A stretch of 64,000 bases of DNA, from NCBI GenBank assembly GCA_001179505.1, contig CDMY01000356.1, positions 235,836 to 299,835 on the forward strand, written 5' to 3'. This document shows positions 1-11,846 of this stretch, one piece after another. The translations under genes were made by a program, and so were the position numbers. The notes under the pieces were generated by a model. It was not told where the DNA came from. It searched no databases and saw nothing but the letters and a program-made list of their open reading frames with translations. How positions within the stretch are numbered: position 1 is the stretch's first letter; every line of letters begins with the position of its first letter. The DNA comes from Vitrella brassicaformis. Its lineage: Eukaryota; Sar; Vitrellaceae.

Positions 1-2855
1 ATGGCTGCACACATGCCATCGATCGTGCTATGCCTGATGTGTATGTGTGTGTGCGGGTGTGCGTGTGCGAGTGTGTGTGTGTGTGTTGGATGGCCCTACT
101 GGCTGTTCGCTTGTTGACGATGCCGAGCAAAGCGATCTCACCTGCATCCACCAGGCCACACACACGCGCACACATCACGTCTCGTGTGGCTGGGAGGCAG
201 AGAGACGCAACACGCCCACAGACCCCCCCATTCATAGGGTCTCACTCACCGAACACGCTCCCGTCTTCGAGCCGCGCCACCCGCTGCGACTTGACAGTGA
301 CCTCCACGAGCCCCTTGTTGAGGATGAACATGGACCTGCCATATGTGCCCTCCTTTATGATCACTTCGCCAGGGGAGTAGAACCGCGGCTGCAGAAACGA
401 TATGAACGACGCTGTGAAGTACGGATTGCATCCTGCAGACAGACACAGCGGAGGCAGATAGGCTGAGATAGATGTGGTGGCTGGCTGGTTTCGAGTGCGC
501 TCGTCTGTCTGTATGTGTGTGCCTTGCCTTGTAGGAATGGGATGTTGCTAAGTATGTCCCTGTTGATGTAGTTGGTCACTTCGGTGAGGAGCGGTGTGGA
601 CAGCTCACTGAGAATGGTCTTCTCCTCGGCATGCTCCGCCATCCCGAGGTGGTGTCTCTTCATGAACAGAAAGTACTCCCTGATCTTCTGCTTCAGTGCT
701 GGCGGCAGCTTGTTCTCCTTGATAAACCTGCACACACGCACACCATACATAGGATGTGCAGTGCACCCACACGCACACTCCAATAACATTCACACGCGCG
801 CAACACACACACACATGTTGATTCGGTCCATCCTCAGCCGAAATCGGTTCTTCTTCTCGTCGATCTGCGAGTAGATTTCAATGATGTTGGTGATGCCGTA
901 CGCAAAGAGGGACGCACCCATCAACATGGCGAATATGCAGAAGATCCTCTCGTCACGGCTGCGGCCATCCATTCATCCACCCACAGATTAGTGCAGGGTG
1001 CTGACACAACCTCCCTCCCTCCCTCCATCCATCCCTGTCACCTCTTTCCGGTGATGTCTCCGTATCCAATGGTGGTGACGGTGCTCATGGCGAAGTAGAA
1101 CGACGCTGCATACTTGGCGTCCACACTCGCATCCTCATACTCCTTCACCACCACCTGCACACACGCACACACACACACCATCCATCCATCCATCCATAGT
1201 ATCAATCAAGGCACACGCACCCACCCATGAGTCGTCGAAGAAGCTGCCGCTCTGGTCGAAGGAGCTCCGTGCGAGGACATAGAAGACGCAGCTGGTCCAG
1301 TGGCACCACATGGCCGTGAAGAAGAAGAACTTCAGGATCGTCATGACTGAGAACCGCAGTAGCAAAGACTCCTCCAGCCGGGTGAAGATCCGCAGCAGCT
1401 TCAAAAGGCGGACCAGACGGAACAGCTTGAAGATCTTGATGATACGCAGCAACCTGAGAGAGGGAGAGAGAGAGAGACCAGAACACACCAAGACATCAAG
1501 AGGACATTTGTGTGTGTGTTTGTTGCTGTTTGCCAGCGCAGCGTGCCTGGGCAGCTGAAGGACCGAGAGAGAAGAAGCGCCGGAAGAGAGAAAGAAGATG
1601 AACTCCAACGGGATGGACGACACCAGGTCGAGCAGGAACCACGTCTTGAGGTAGTGAATGGCATTGCGCCGTCTGCGTCGTGCAATGCAGCCGGTCACAA
1701 CACAAATGCCACGGCGTGCCCTGACATGACAGAGACACGGCATCTTTGCCCATTCCAACCCACCCGTCAATGATCAGGACTGCATTCTCCTCATGCGCGG
1801 TGAAGAAATTGAACACAACTAAAAGCACAGCGAAAACAACAAGAGACACAACACAACCGTTGGCCCTTCCTTCTCCTCTGTGTGTGTCAGTCCATCCATC
1901 CATGCCGGCGCACACACACATACTCACTGTCTGTGATGAAGAGGACATCCACGAAGCGATCGATGGTGAACCAAAACACTGTCTCGTGTGGAACATCGAA
2001 GCAAATCTTGAGCGGCGCAACAATGGCCACATAGAGGATGGACAGCAGCATGAGCAAGTCAAAGTTGATGCGGGCGGGGTCGAACGGGTTCAGGGCGCAC
2101 CCCGACTGGCCCTCTTCAATGTAGAGAGGACGCTCCTCCTCGTCAAGTCGATTGATCATTCCCTGCAGACATTCATCCACATGCAAAGATGCATAGATGG
2201 CATGCATGTTCGAAAATGCATACGTACGTACCATCTTTGGCTTGTCCTCGCCCCCCCCACCAGCCGCCCCCCCCACGGCAGTGACGGCACTGACCCTCTT
2301 GCCCTCCTCCTTATCGGCACCAGCAGCAGCACCAGCACCAGCTCCCCCCGCCTGAGCCAGAGACATGAGAGACGACCGCCGCCTGTTGTTGCTGTCCCTT
2401 CTCGGCCCAGACACTGGCGTCGCATCCTCATCTATGCCCGCCCCCGTCCCACTTGCAAGTGGCGACTCACTCACCCTCCTCGCCCTCTGCTCTGCGGGAG
2501 GACGGTGGGAAGTAGGACTGTGACTCACCCTTCGCTCCCCCATTTGCCTCGGACCCCGTGGAGCAGCAGCTGGGGGTGGCTGATCAGATTCTGCCGTCTC
2601 TGGCGGCGCCGGCGGCTCTTGGAGAGGGGGGAATGGGCCGGGGATGGGAGGCGGCGGTAGGGAGGCAGGCAGATTGGGGGAGCCGGCGGATGAGACAAAC
2701 TCGAAGCCTGCTCCTGCATCGGCTGCAGCAGGATGCTTGCCCTGTGGATTTGATGGCTGAGGGCTCTCCTCATTCTCCTCCGCTTGCGGCGGATCTGCCG
2801 CTGCGCTTGTTCTCCTTTCGTCCGCGGCTGCAGGGGGGCCCGGCCCACCGCTCAT
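1..2855 (-). CDS. Voltage-gated K+ channel with cyclic-nucleotide-binding domain (CNG/EAG/HCN type), 3' end missing
   Basis: A membrane ion channel of the six-transmembrane, CNBD-containing family. The start at 2855 (MSGGPG) opens a Pro/Ala/Ser-rich cytoplasmic N-terminus. S1 lies near 2040-2090, S2 near 1790-1960, and S3 near 1600-1680. The Arg/Lys-rich S4 sensor (LLRIIKIFKLFRLVRLLKLL) lies near 1380-1450 and S5 near 1290-1340. The exon around 1049-1150 encodes the pore with the K+ selectivity signature TIGYGD. S6 is near 850-960, a C-linker helix region near 530-730, and the CNBD begins at 432 and continues through a small exon near 100-141 (GEIALLGIVNKRTA, the phosphate-binding cassette). 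The rest lies beyond base 1. Several exons are separated by TG-rich introns, and one intron (433-527) has a GC donor. The filter indicates K+ selectivity. Whether cyclic nucleotides or voltage gate it is inference from the family. Confidence 0.88.
433..527 (-). other. GC-AG intron in the K+ channel gene
   Basis: The upstream exon ends ...CCATTCCTACAAG and is followed directly by GCAAGG. There is no GT nearby in the 95-base interval that would keep the frame. The acceptor is ctgtctgcag. Joining gives LQG-C-NPYFTASF, which runs smoothly from the C-linker into the CNBD. The donor matches the usual AG|GCAAG form of GC-AG introns. Confidence 0.75.
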
Positions 2856-3008
2856 TTTCCAAATCGTGCACGCGGCGTATTTGATTGGACCTAGGGGGTG
2901 GTTTCTTGTTGAGACTCGCGGGTGAGAAAAGAGGAGCGACCAAAAAAAGCTAAGCTCGCAAGAAAAGCTCGCATCGGGGAGCTGACAGAAAGAGGAGAAA
3001 TCGCACCA
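2856..3008. promoter_or_regulatory. Shared 5' region between K+ channel and RBM39-like genes
   Basis: These 153 bases separate two divergent start codons, so they must hold both 5' untranslated regions and any promoter elements. AGCTCGC occurs twice, at 2953-2959 and 2966-2972. It is the reverse complement of the GCGAGCT motif seen in four other divergent gaps in this window. Promoter function is inferred from position. Confidence 0.5.
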
Positions 3009-5681
3009 ATGTCTGCGGAAAGGGACGCCATTGAAGCACTGATTGAGGTGAGGAATCAAAAATGTGCAGCTTCTATCCGCTTTGTGTCACTTGTCGCTCG
3101 TGTGTCCACCACACCCATGCTACAGGCCGGTATCGGCGGCGGGAAGAGCGGGTCCAAGTCGCGGTCCAAGCAGCGCGAGGAGCGGCTGGAGAACGGCTAC
3201 GGCAGCCACGATCGCAACGAGCGTCAAAGCCGCAGCAAGGGGCGCGACAGGGACTATGACGACTATGACGACGACGATGACCGCGACAACAGACGCGACC
3301 GGCGGGACAGGGGCAGAAGACACAGAAGCAGGAGCCGCAGGTGCATGAGGGCAAGCGCGTGGCGGGGAGGACAGCAAAGAACCGGCAATCCGATGTGGTT
3401 GGGGTGTGTGTGTGTGTGTGTGGTGCAGTGTTGAGCGTCGCCGTGCGCGTGAGGAGAAGGAGCGTTTGCGTGAGGAGGAGGAAAGACGACAACGGGCGGA
3501 GCTGCTCAGGGCCGAGGAGGAGGAAAAGAGACGTACGTGAGCTGGCTAACATGTGTCCTGGCTGTAGTGTGGTGCACCACAGCCATCCAAAACACATTTC
3601 ACATACACACAAGGTGGCAGGCTGTGTGTGATCTGATCTCGATGATGACTGACGTGTGTGTGCAGGCCGTGAGATTGAGGAGGCGCGGCGTGACGATTTG
3701 ACGGTGCTGGTGCTGAACCTGTCACTTAAAGCCGACGAGAGAGACGTCTATGAGTTCATGTCAGAGGTGCGTACGTCCTATCTATCCGCCACACACCACC
3801 CGGACACTTCGAGGGCGTGATCCGATCGATCCGGTGCTGTCTGCGTGTTGGTTGGTGTGTTTGCGTGCAGCATGCAGGTAAGGTGAAGGACATCCAGGTC
3901 ATCCGCGACCAACGATCGGGCAAATCCAAAGGGTAAGTAGGGGAGGGAGGCACTGACTGCACTGTGCACACAGCTTGGTGTGTCGACGACTCTGTGTGGC
4001 TGGCTGTTGTGTCTGTCGCCTTGTTTCAGTGTTGCGTATGTGGAGTTGTACACACAGGAGGCCCTCATCAAGGCGCTCTCACTCAGCGGGTCCCCCATCA
4101 AAGGTACACACACACACACAAACACTCACACACAAGACGCAGAGGCCAAGAGGAGGACAAAAGCGAAATCGCGTGTGTCATTCATGTGTGTGCAGGGGTT
4201 CCTATCAAGGTGCAGGCGTCGCAGGCTGAGAAGAACAGAGCTGCCAGAGCGGCCAAGTGAGCACACGAACGAGGGCCTGCCTATTGTATCTGTCTGTGCT
4301 GACGGATGGGTATGTATGTATGTATTTGTGTCGCCCCCTGCCTGCAGGGAGATGGCGGCTCAGGTTGCGTCCAGCGAGGGTCCGCTCAAGCTCTACGTCG
4401 GCAACCTCACCGACAAACTCGCAAACATCACCGACTCAGAACTCAGAGACGTAACCACACCACATGACCTGTCTCACTCACTCACTCATTCACTCTCTCT
4501 GTGTGTTCGTCTGCCTGCCTCTTGTGTGCAGTTGTTCAGTCCGTTTGGCGCGATTGACAACGTGGACATCCACAAGGACCCCTACACGGGTTTGTGTCGC
4601 GGGTACGCCTTCATAGCCTTCCGCAACGCCGCTGACGCCAAGGAGGCCATGACGGCCATGAACGGCTTCGACATATCGGGCAAACAACTCAAGGTGGGAT
4701 GGAGGGAGGGGGGGAGATGTGCGTGTGTGTCTGGTGTTCGTATGGGTGATGGATGTTGCTGTGCTGTGCTGTGCTGTGTGTGCGCGCTCTGTCAGGTTGG
4801 TTTAGCGACTGAGTCGAAGAACCAGCTCCAGCAGCAAGGCCTGTATGGCCCATCGGTGAGTGGACAGACACAACACATCAGAGCTTCATCTCCGTCCATC
4901 TGTTGATCACGCTGTGTGTTCCCTCCCTCCGGCCATCGATGCAATGCAGCTCTTGATGCAGCAGCAGGCGGCTGCGGACGCCCTGGACAACGAGCGGCTG
5001 GAGGATGCGGGTGGGGGGCTGATGTCGGGCAACACGGCCAAGATCGAGTTGATGAAGAAACTCGCACGGGATGCCCAACTGGCGTCCACCTCCACCACCC
5101 CTACGGTGCCCCAGGCACCCATGGTGGCCGGCATGGCCTACCCAAATGGTAAGTAACGCTGCACCCACCGCCTCCTCCAATCCACGTGTGTGTGTGTGTG
5201 TTGTGCCAATGCGTGGCTGGCTGCCTTTCCTCTCTCATCTCAGCCTATTCCGGTGTCCCCCCTGCCGCTGCTGCGCCCATCGCCCCGTCGGGTGAGATGT
5301 CGAGCAACATAGTGCTGAACAACATGCTCTCGGCGTCGGAGGTCAACCTGGAGTCAGACCCGACCTTCTTCGAGGACGTCATGGAAGACGTCAAGCAGGA
5401 GTGCAGCAGCCACGGCACCGTCGCGCGCGTGTGGCTCAGCCGTATCAACATCGATGGCAAAGTGTGGGTCAAGATGCAGGACGTCCAGCAGGCCGTCAAG
5501 GTCGCACAGGCCCTCAACGGCAGATACTTTGCCGGTACGTCAGCGAGGGGGGGGGACGCGATGCGCTGTTGTTGTTGATGTGGCATATTGGTGTGGTGTG
5601 GTGTGGTGTGGTGCAGGTAAGCAGATCGTGGTTGAATTCGTCGCCGATTCGGTGTGGAACGCCATCGTCGGACCAGCGTGA
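3009..5681 (+). CDS. RNA-binding splicing factor, RBM39/CAPER-like (RS domain plus three RRMs)
   Basis: A likely pre-mRNA splicing factor acting in the nucleus with U2AF and U2 snRNP components. The order is: a short start exon (ATG at 3009, donor after 3047); an Arg/Ser/Asp-rich region (3126-3350, ending RRHRSRSRR); a charged helix; RRM1 (LTVLVLNLSLKADERDVYEF near 3700, VAYVELY near 4030); RRM2 (LKLYVGNLT near 4385, RNP1-like GYAFIAF near 4601); a Gln/Ala-rich linker; and a C-terminal atypical RRM (5300-5681) resembling the UHM of RBM39, ending at TGA 5679-5681. RS region, two canonical RRMs and a UHM-like third RRM in this order is the RBM39/CC1 layout. About ten introns have TG-rich acceptors. 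The gene is divergent with the channel gene. An upstream in-frame extension to 2922 is possible but lacks support. Confidence 0.88.
4104..4195 (+). other. Intron with CA-repeat at the 5' end and TG-repeat at the 3' end
   Basis: This 92-base intron of the RBM39-like gene begins GTACACACACACACAC and ends CATGTGTGTGCAG. The two ends are complementary and could pair, bringing the splice sites together. Splicing joins AAAG to GGGTTCC and restores the RRM1 reading frame. Confidence 0.6.
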
Positions 5682-6920
5682 TTGATGAGACATCAGGACC
5701 CTCTCGACCGACACACTGACTGTCTTCATGGCTCATGGCTGGCTGGATGGATGGTGACCTTCACAGGACCCACCAGATGTGGAGGGCGGGAGAGGAGAGA
5801 GGGAGTTTTCAAGGGAGCGGCGCGCTGGACCCGAGCCATCCATCCATCCATCCGTCCATCCGTCCAGCGATCGATTGCATACGTACCTACATGAGTGTGG
5901 TTGGCGTGACTGACCGATCGTGGCTGCATTCATCGTGTGTGGGGCTGGCTGACGACTGGATGGATGGATGGGTGGATGGATGGTCCAGTCCGTCATTTTG
6001 CTGTATGTCTGTGCAGGCTATCGGTCGGCCGGTCGGTGCCTACCTGGCCTACCTGGCCTGGCCTGGTCTATGCGCTATCTATCTCTCTCTGTCCGTCTGT
6101 CTACTACACTTGCACAGTACGTACGTATGTTAACTTTGTATTTCTTACAGGAGGCCGGTCCTGGCCGGATGGATGGGGGCGGCGGACTCGCGCTCACACA
6201 CACTAATATAGGTGAACGACTCTGAACACACCCTCCGCAGATCGATTTCCTGCAGGCCGCGAGCCACAACGAGAGAGCAATAACGAACGCCCCAGTGAAC
6301 CGAACCACTGGCGGACACATCAGTTGGCAGGGGGGAGGGGGAGGGAGATGGGACAACGATGAGAGTATCACCCATTAATAACAGCGTCCGTCTGTTGGCA
6401 TTGCTTCTGCCCCTCCCAGGCCCTATCGACATCGCTAGCCGATTGATACCTATCACGGATGGCAGCGAAGACAAAAGAGAGCGTGTCTCCTTTGGCACAC
6501 TTGAATGGATGGATGGAATGAATGCACACACCCCAATATTTATATGCTCCATCCGCAGCACTCGTGAGTGGATCGGATCTTGTACGTACCTCAGGGCCGT
6601 CGACATCCCATGATACGAGGGGGAGTTCGGCTTCTCGTGATATGCGCATTTTATCGGTGGCAAGACATACATGGATGGATGGATGGATGGATGGCAAGGC
6701 AGGCAGACTCATGCAGTACGGACCTTTCCGTAAAGCTCAAGTGTTACTTGAAGGACATATGTACACACACACGCGGGGATGTTCGTTCTGTACGTGTCTC
6801 TCTCTACATCCATTCCATTCATCCATTCATCCCGTATCTCTACAAGGGAGGGCACACACGTTGTCTTGACCAAACCATCTCACCGATCTCCCATCCCGCC
6901 ATCGTGGGCGGGAATCAGCT
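5682..6920. other. Convergent intergenic region with ATCC/GGAT repeats, no gene seen
   Basis: About 1.2 kb between the 3' ends of the RBM39-like and kinesin genes. It holds short (ATCC)n, (GGAT)n and (TCCG)n runs near 5836-5868, 5954-5985, 6672-6695 and 6810-6835. Open frames here are short, repeat-derived and lack conserved motifs. It presumably contains the two 3' untranslated regions. Confidence 0.6.
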
Positions 6921-9900
6921 TCACTTCCTCTTCTCGACGGTCATCTCGACCTGAACCAACCAATGGGCCACATTCTCATGAGAGAGCGAGAGAGAAGCGA
7001 AATCACATGAGTCAGGCGCACACATACGTACATTGTTGACGCGAGCAGCGAACTGCAACGAACACAGCGACTCCTCAAACGCCTGAAACACACACGGAGG
7101 AAGGGCACTCTCCTGCCTGCCTGCCAGCCTCCCATAACACGCCCGCACGGCACGCCGCACATCGTCAGATGGGTTGATCTGAAGCAGCATGAGTGTCTTA
7201 GAGTCGCCTCCCAGCGCATCCTACGAAAGAGCCCATGGATGGATGGGATGCCGAGCAAGCAATACACCATCCAGTCAGTCCAGCCACCCATTCAGTCATC
7301 CAGCCATTTCCTGACTGACAGACCTGCAGCAGGTAGGTGAGGGTGGAGTTGCGATATGGAACGTGGGGGGTCTTGGCCGCCCGAGCGGCGATGACGTCGC
7401 CAAGGCTCGTCAGGCTGCGGTTGATGAACATGGCCTCCTTGGCGCGCTCGTCCGTCGCACCGCTCTTCTTCAGACGCTCAGAGCCCGCCAAATCTACTAA
7501 GTGCAACCTGCAGCCAGCCACAGGTGTGCCTGCCAGTGGTGCTCGTCGTGGCCTGCCTGGCTGTGGTACCTACCTACCTACCTTGATTGGTATTGCGTGT
7601 GGTTTGGTGTGGTGATGTCGCAGTAGACGCTCAGGATGAGGTGCGACCGGGACGAGTGCTCGTTGAGGTTGGTGCAGCCCACCGACCTGGTCGAGTGAGT
7701 AGTCAGTGAGTCAGTGAGACATACACACAGACGTGAATCGAATCAAGGAAGGATGCGTGAGTGAGTGTGTCAGTGGGCTGCGGCGCACCTGTTCTGTGTG
7801 CCTGTGTTGAGCGCGTTCTGAACTTCCTCTGGCGTGTTGACGGGCCATATTACCAGGTCGGGCACATAGTTGCCCTGCGGACCCTGACAAATACACCCAC
7901 ACACCCACACACACACACACACATACAGGACGTGCAAATCGACGCCTGTCTGCATGGTGTGTGTATGTTTTGTGTGGGGTGTCTGTCTGTCTGTCTGTCA
8001 TGTACTCACGGTGCGTATGGCGAGTTTCCTCGGTGGCCGTGTGTCGTTTGCGTCGATGAGGAGGTCCTGTATCTCGTCGTTGTATATCTCTATCATCGAC
8101 GTCTGCAACTTGTACCTACACACACACACACCACACACACACACATCCATCCATCCATCAATAATGCTTCTCTCCCTCCCAGCGTTCCTCCCTCCCTCGC
8201 AGCTCCCTCCACTCATCCACTCACCTCATTCACTCACCTCCAGTCCCCTCTTCTGTCGTGTATGACGTTGAAGAGCTCCCGGAATGTCCTGTGGTATATG
8301 CCTGGGTCCTCTGCCGTCCCCTGCATTGAGTGCGTCTTGCCCGACCCCGTCTGGCCGTATGCGAATATGCACACGTTGTAGCCGTCCAGACACGACACTA
8401 CCAACGCCTGAACCTGATTATTGATGAATAATATACTGACTGACTGGCGTATACATATGTGTCCGAGTGAGTGGTGCCTCCCCTCCCCCCGCCCGCTTCG
8501 CTTTATTACCTCGTCGAACAGCTCCTGCTGTGTGGCTTCGTGGGCGAATATCTTGTCGAAGCGCCAGGTCTTCTTCTGGCCCGTCACATCGTTCTGTTGG
8601 CACACATGGATGGACCAACAACGTAACGTGGCAGCCAGGCAGGAAGCCAGCGCCGGCCGGCCGTCCGTCTGGAGACACATTGGTACCTACCGTGATTCGG
8701 ATCTCATCGTCGCCCGGGAAGGTGATGCAAGAGTTGGCCTCGTTGCGCAGCAGAGGACGGACCTGATGGAGACAGACATGGATGGATGGATGGATTGGTG
8801 TGTGGAAGGATTCGACATAAGAGATCGATCCCTCTGTCTGGCAGGTCCTGCTGACCGACCCTGCAGTAGACTCGTATGTTGCCTCTGAGCTCCTGCACGA
8901 GGTTGTGGAGTTTGCGCCGCAGCTGGGCCTCCTTGGCGAACTTGGCGTACACCGCCCGCCGGTCCGCCTCGGCAGCAGCCACCAACGATGGCAGACGAGC
9001 CAACAGGTAGGGCTCCATCCACTCACGCAGACTCGACACCTCCTGCATGAGGGCACAGCACAGAGACACAGGCAAACACAATTGACTGACTGACTGACTC
9101 GATGTGTCTGTGTCTGTGTACCTGTCTGACGGCGTCTTTGAGTGAGAGGAGCAGTTGTCTGTGCCGCTGCAGCAGGGCGCGGAGAGACTGCAGGTGTGCG
9201 GCCTTCTCGCCCCGACTCACACTCGACTGCTCCTCCAAACACCTAAACACACAGACGGCGGAGGTCAGAGCAGGACAGAACAGATCATCGACTTGGTGGC
9301 TGTGTAGCCGGCTGGGCTGGCGAGTTACTTGTTTTTCTTCTGCAGCGCCTGGTATGCCTGCGCCAGCTGCTTCAGTTTCTTGACCAACTCGCCCTCCCTG
9401 GCCTTGTACTCGGCCTGCATTCAACACACACAACATACACACATCTCCCCTTCATCCATTCGCCCACCGCACCAGCCCTCCCGGCACTGCAGGCCTACTC
9501 TGCAGTCCTGCAGTTCCTTGTGCGCCTTGTCGAGGCTCTTTCTCAGCTGCATGGCTTGCGTGTCGTCATCGCCGCTGCCATTCTCGTAGTCGCCAGGGAG
9601 GCCGTTGGTGGCGTCGGACTGGGCCGAGGGCGACGCGCTCGGTGAGAAGGATGACGGCGCCAGGGTGGAGGCCGACGCCGAGCTGCTGAGTTTGGACCTG
9701 AGCTTGTCGAGTTCGCTGGCCTGCTTCTTGATGTGCCGCTTGAAGGTGTCCACTTTGTCCTGCGCCTCCTGCAGCTTCTGCGTCAGCTCGGGCACCTAAA
9801 CACATCCCCCCCACACACACATCCATGATCCAGCCATGCATCTGATCTGCGTCCCTTTTATCCCTCTGCCGTGTCATCCCACCCCACCATACCTCTATTT

Positions 9901-10677
9901 CGCGTATTTCCGTCCTGATCTTGTCGACCAGCGCCTGGTAGTCCGAGTGTGGGCTGTGCTGCGACTGAGAGGAAGGCGAGCACGACTGGAGGGACGCCGC
10001 ATGGGGGAAGGGTGTGGGGGGAGGCGTCAGCGGGCCCAGCGGAGACGACAGCAGTGCTGCCATACCATCCGTCTGCCGTGATGGAGGCTCCTCGGGCTCC
10101 TCCTCAGGCAGATCCCTCAGCTCGGACGGCATGTCCTGGTCAAAGACGCCCGGCTGTCTTTCCCTGACCCAGTCCACCTGGCCCTTGTAAAAGGTCGCCA
10201 GCCGCTTGGCGTTCCTCAGCTTGACGCGAGTCTTGTGAAGCTCGGTCTTGACGAGCAGCGTCTGCGATTTGGAGAGTTGCTGGAACTCGTTGAGCTTGCG
10301 CATGGCGGTGAGCTCGGCCTGCCGTGCGGTCTCCATGGCCTGTCTGCAGTCGGTGTTTTCGCTCTGCAGGGCTGCGATGGACGCCTCCAGCCGGTCTCTC
10401 TCCCCCTGCCACTCGTCGCTCTCGAACGCAGGGCTCGATGATGCGATCTCTGACAAACCCAGCTCCTCCAGCATGTCCAACCTGACAACAACACACACAA
10501 CACAACACAACACAACACAACACAACACATTCCTCGTTTGTGGTGTGTACATACATGTGGCGCATGCGCACGAGATTGTGTTGACCTCTTTGCGGTTTGT
10601 GCAGCCAGAGAAGGGTCATATGATTTCGGCGTATGGAACACCCGGCCGCCACGCCTCGAGTCAGGGCGGCTATCCAT
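6921..10677 (-). CDS. Kinesin-14 (C-terminal motor, minus-end-directed type)
   Basis: A microtubule motor whose domain order identifies the class. From the start at 10677 ([11 protein letters not shown]) there is a long coiled-coil stalk, including Glu/Lys/Gln-rich heptads near 9620-9790 and 10100-10470. Next comes the neck-motor junction [14 protein letters not shown] near 8880, typical of kinesin-14. The motor follows with P-loop [13 protein letters not shown] (near 8340), switch I NEHSSRSH (near 7660), switch II DLAGSE (near 7490) and the end of the motor fold ([12 protein letters not shown] near 7040-7080). The protein stops soon after ([12 protein letters not shown] at 6923-6921), so the motor is C-terminal. 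Family members are minus-end directed and act in spindle or cytoplasmic transport. The length is roughly 800-850 residues over about 14 exons. The first intron contains a CAACA repeat (10497-10528). The gene is divergent with the sulfotransferase. Confidence 0.92.
10497..10528. repeat. (CAACA)n pentanucleotide repeat in kinesin intron
   Basis: About six tandem copies of a CAACA-type unit lie in the first intron of the kinesin gene. Similar runs occur at 35532-35553 in an intron of the NEK-like gene and near 63240-63269. Confidence 0.8.
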
Positions 10678-10937
10678 CACCCGCGACCACGGCTTCCAAG
10701 GTAAGCAAGTACCCTATCTCTGGACAATCATGTCCCTATTTGGAGGGAGGAGCCGCAGCTGGATGCCCTGCAGGCAGGTGCATTCGGCGTACTGTACCTC
10801 AGTCAGGATATCCAATTTGGCGCACAGATCTGATAAGCCAGGCCTTGGACGAGCTCATCACAACCACACATCGTCCTCCTTTGGGCAATGTAAATACATT
10901 GCTCCGTGAAACGCTTTTGTCCACTAAAAAAGCCCAG
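10678..10937. promoter_or_regulatory. Shared 5' region between kinesin-14 and sulfotransferase genes
   Basis: A 260-base gap between two divergent start codons. It must contain both 5' leaders. The GCGAGCT motif is absent. Part of the plus strand is open in the sulfotransferase frame, so an upstream start cannot be excluded. Confidence 0.4.
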
Positions 10938-11846
10938 ATGATGGAGTGCCAGAGCTTTCTCGAGTATGGCACCTGCTCGAACGGCTACTGTGAGGAGCTG
11001 CACGCAACGCCAAGCCCCGTCGTCCCACACGGCAAGACCATCATCGCAGCAGGTCGACACGGCACACACTCATGAGGCGAGCGGATACATACCGCTCCTT
11101 CTCCTTCTGCGGTCATACGTACAGGCCCCGAAAGATCTGCGTCAACGTGGCTGTTTAACGCCATCCGCCTGCTGTTCGCGCACTCTAACGAACCGCTGGA
11201 CGCTTATTGGATTGCAGACGTCTCGAAGGAGAAGCTGGCTGCGCGCGGGGCAGGGCACAAGAACCTGTTGATCAAGACACACGACTGGCCGCTGAGGGAG
11301 GATAATGGGGATCTGGTGCATGGTGATGGTGGGAGCAACAGGGAGACGGTCGTTATCGTTACACACAGAGATCTGAGGGACGTGGTGGCGTCTTACCTGA
11401 GGGTCAGATGGATCTCTTCGGCACCTGATTCGATCTGTGCCCATATGGAGGCCTATGTGCGAGACCACCTGAGGTGCGCACTTAGTCGGACTTGTTTCGT
11501 TCATCGGTGTCATCCGTGTGTCTGTGTGTTGCTGTGCAGGTGGGCATCAATCGCTTCGCTCAACATCGGCTATGAGAGGATCATGTCTGACGAGCTTGGC
11601 GCATTAAGGGACGTGGCAGCCTGCTGTGGGCTGCCGACCGACCCGTTCGAAGCACTGGAGGCGGTGAAGAGATCCGTCAAGGCACTGCAGCCGCCCATGT
11701 ATGGATCTCCCTGCCCTGTGAGCAAGCTGTGGCCGGAGCATCTGTCTGGAGAGACACAGAACAGGCGACACTTGCTGTCTGAGAGACTGAGGCAGCGGAT
11801 TCATGACCAGTTTGTTGACTATCAGCGTGTGTATGGCTATGCGTGA
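10938..11846 (+). CDS. PAPS-dependent sulfotransferase-like protein
   Basis: Probably transfers sulfonate from PAPS to an unknown acceptor. Three exons (10938-11052, 11125-11473, 11540-11846) join in phase to 257 codons including stop, giving 256 residues. The second junction yields PERSASTWLFNAIRLLF, which matches the PxxGSTWL-type 5'-phosphosulfate-binding loop. VVIVTHRDLRDVVASYLR in exon 2 matches the 3'-phosphate-binding element (RDPRDVxVS-like). The C-terminus is helical and charged. The first 25 residues are Cys-rich (CQSFLEYGTCSNGYC), which is unusual and of unknown role. No signal peptide or membrane segment is seen, so a soluble enzyme is likely. The start is the first of two adjacent ATGs. 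The frame remains open upstream, so the true start may be earlier. The substrate cannot be predicted. Confidence 0.8.

Noticed and set aside
2163-2232. Apparent channel residues VRTYAFSNMHAIYASL between the N-terminus and S1
   Set aside because: The stretch is flanked by GTACGT and CTGCAG and is a short in-frame intron; removing it joins the flanking coding sequence cleanly.
1746-2660. Plus-strand open frame of 304 codons
   Set aside because: Antisense to the channel N-terminus and S1-S2 exons. It consists of Pro/Arg low complexity only.
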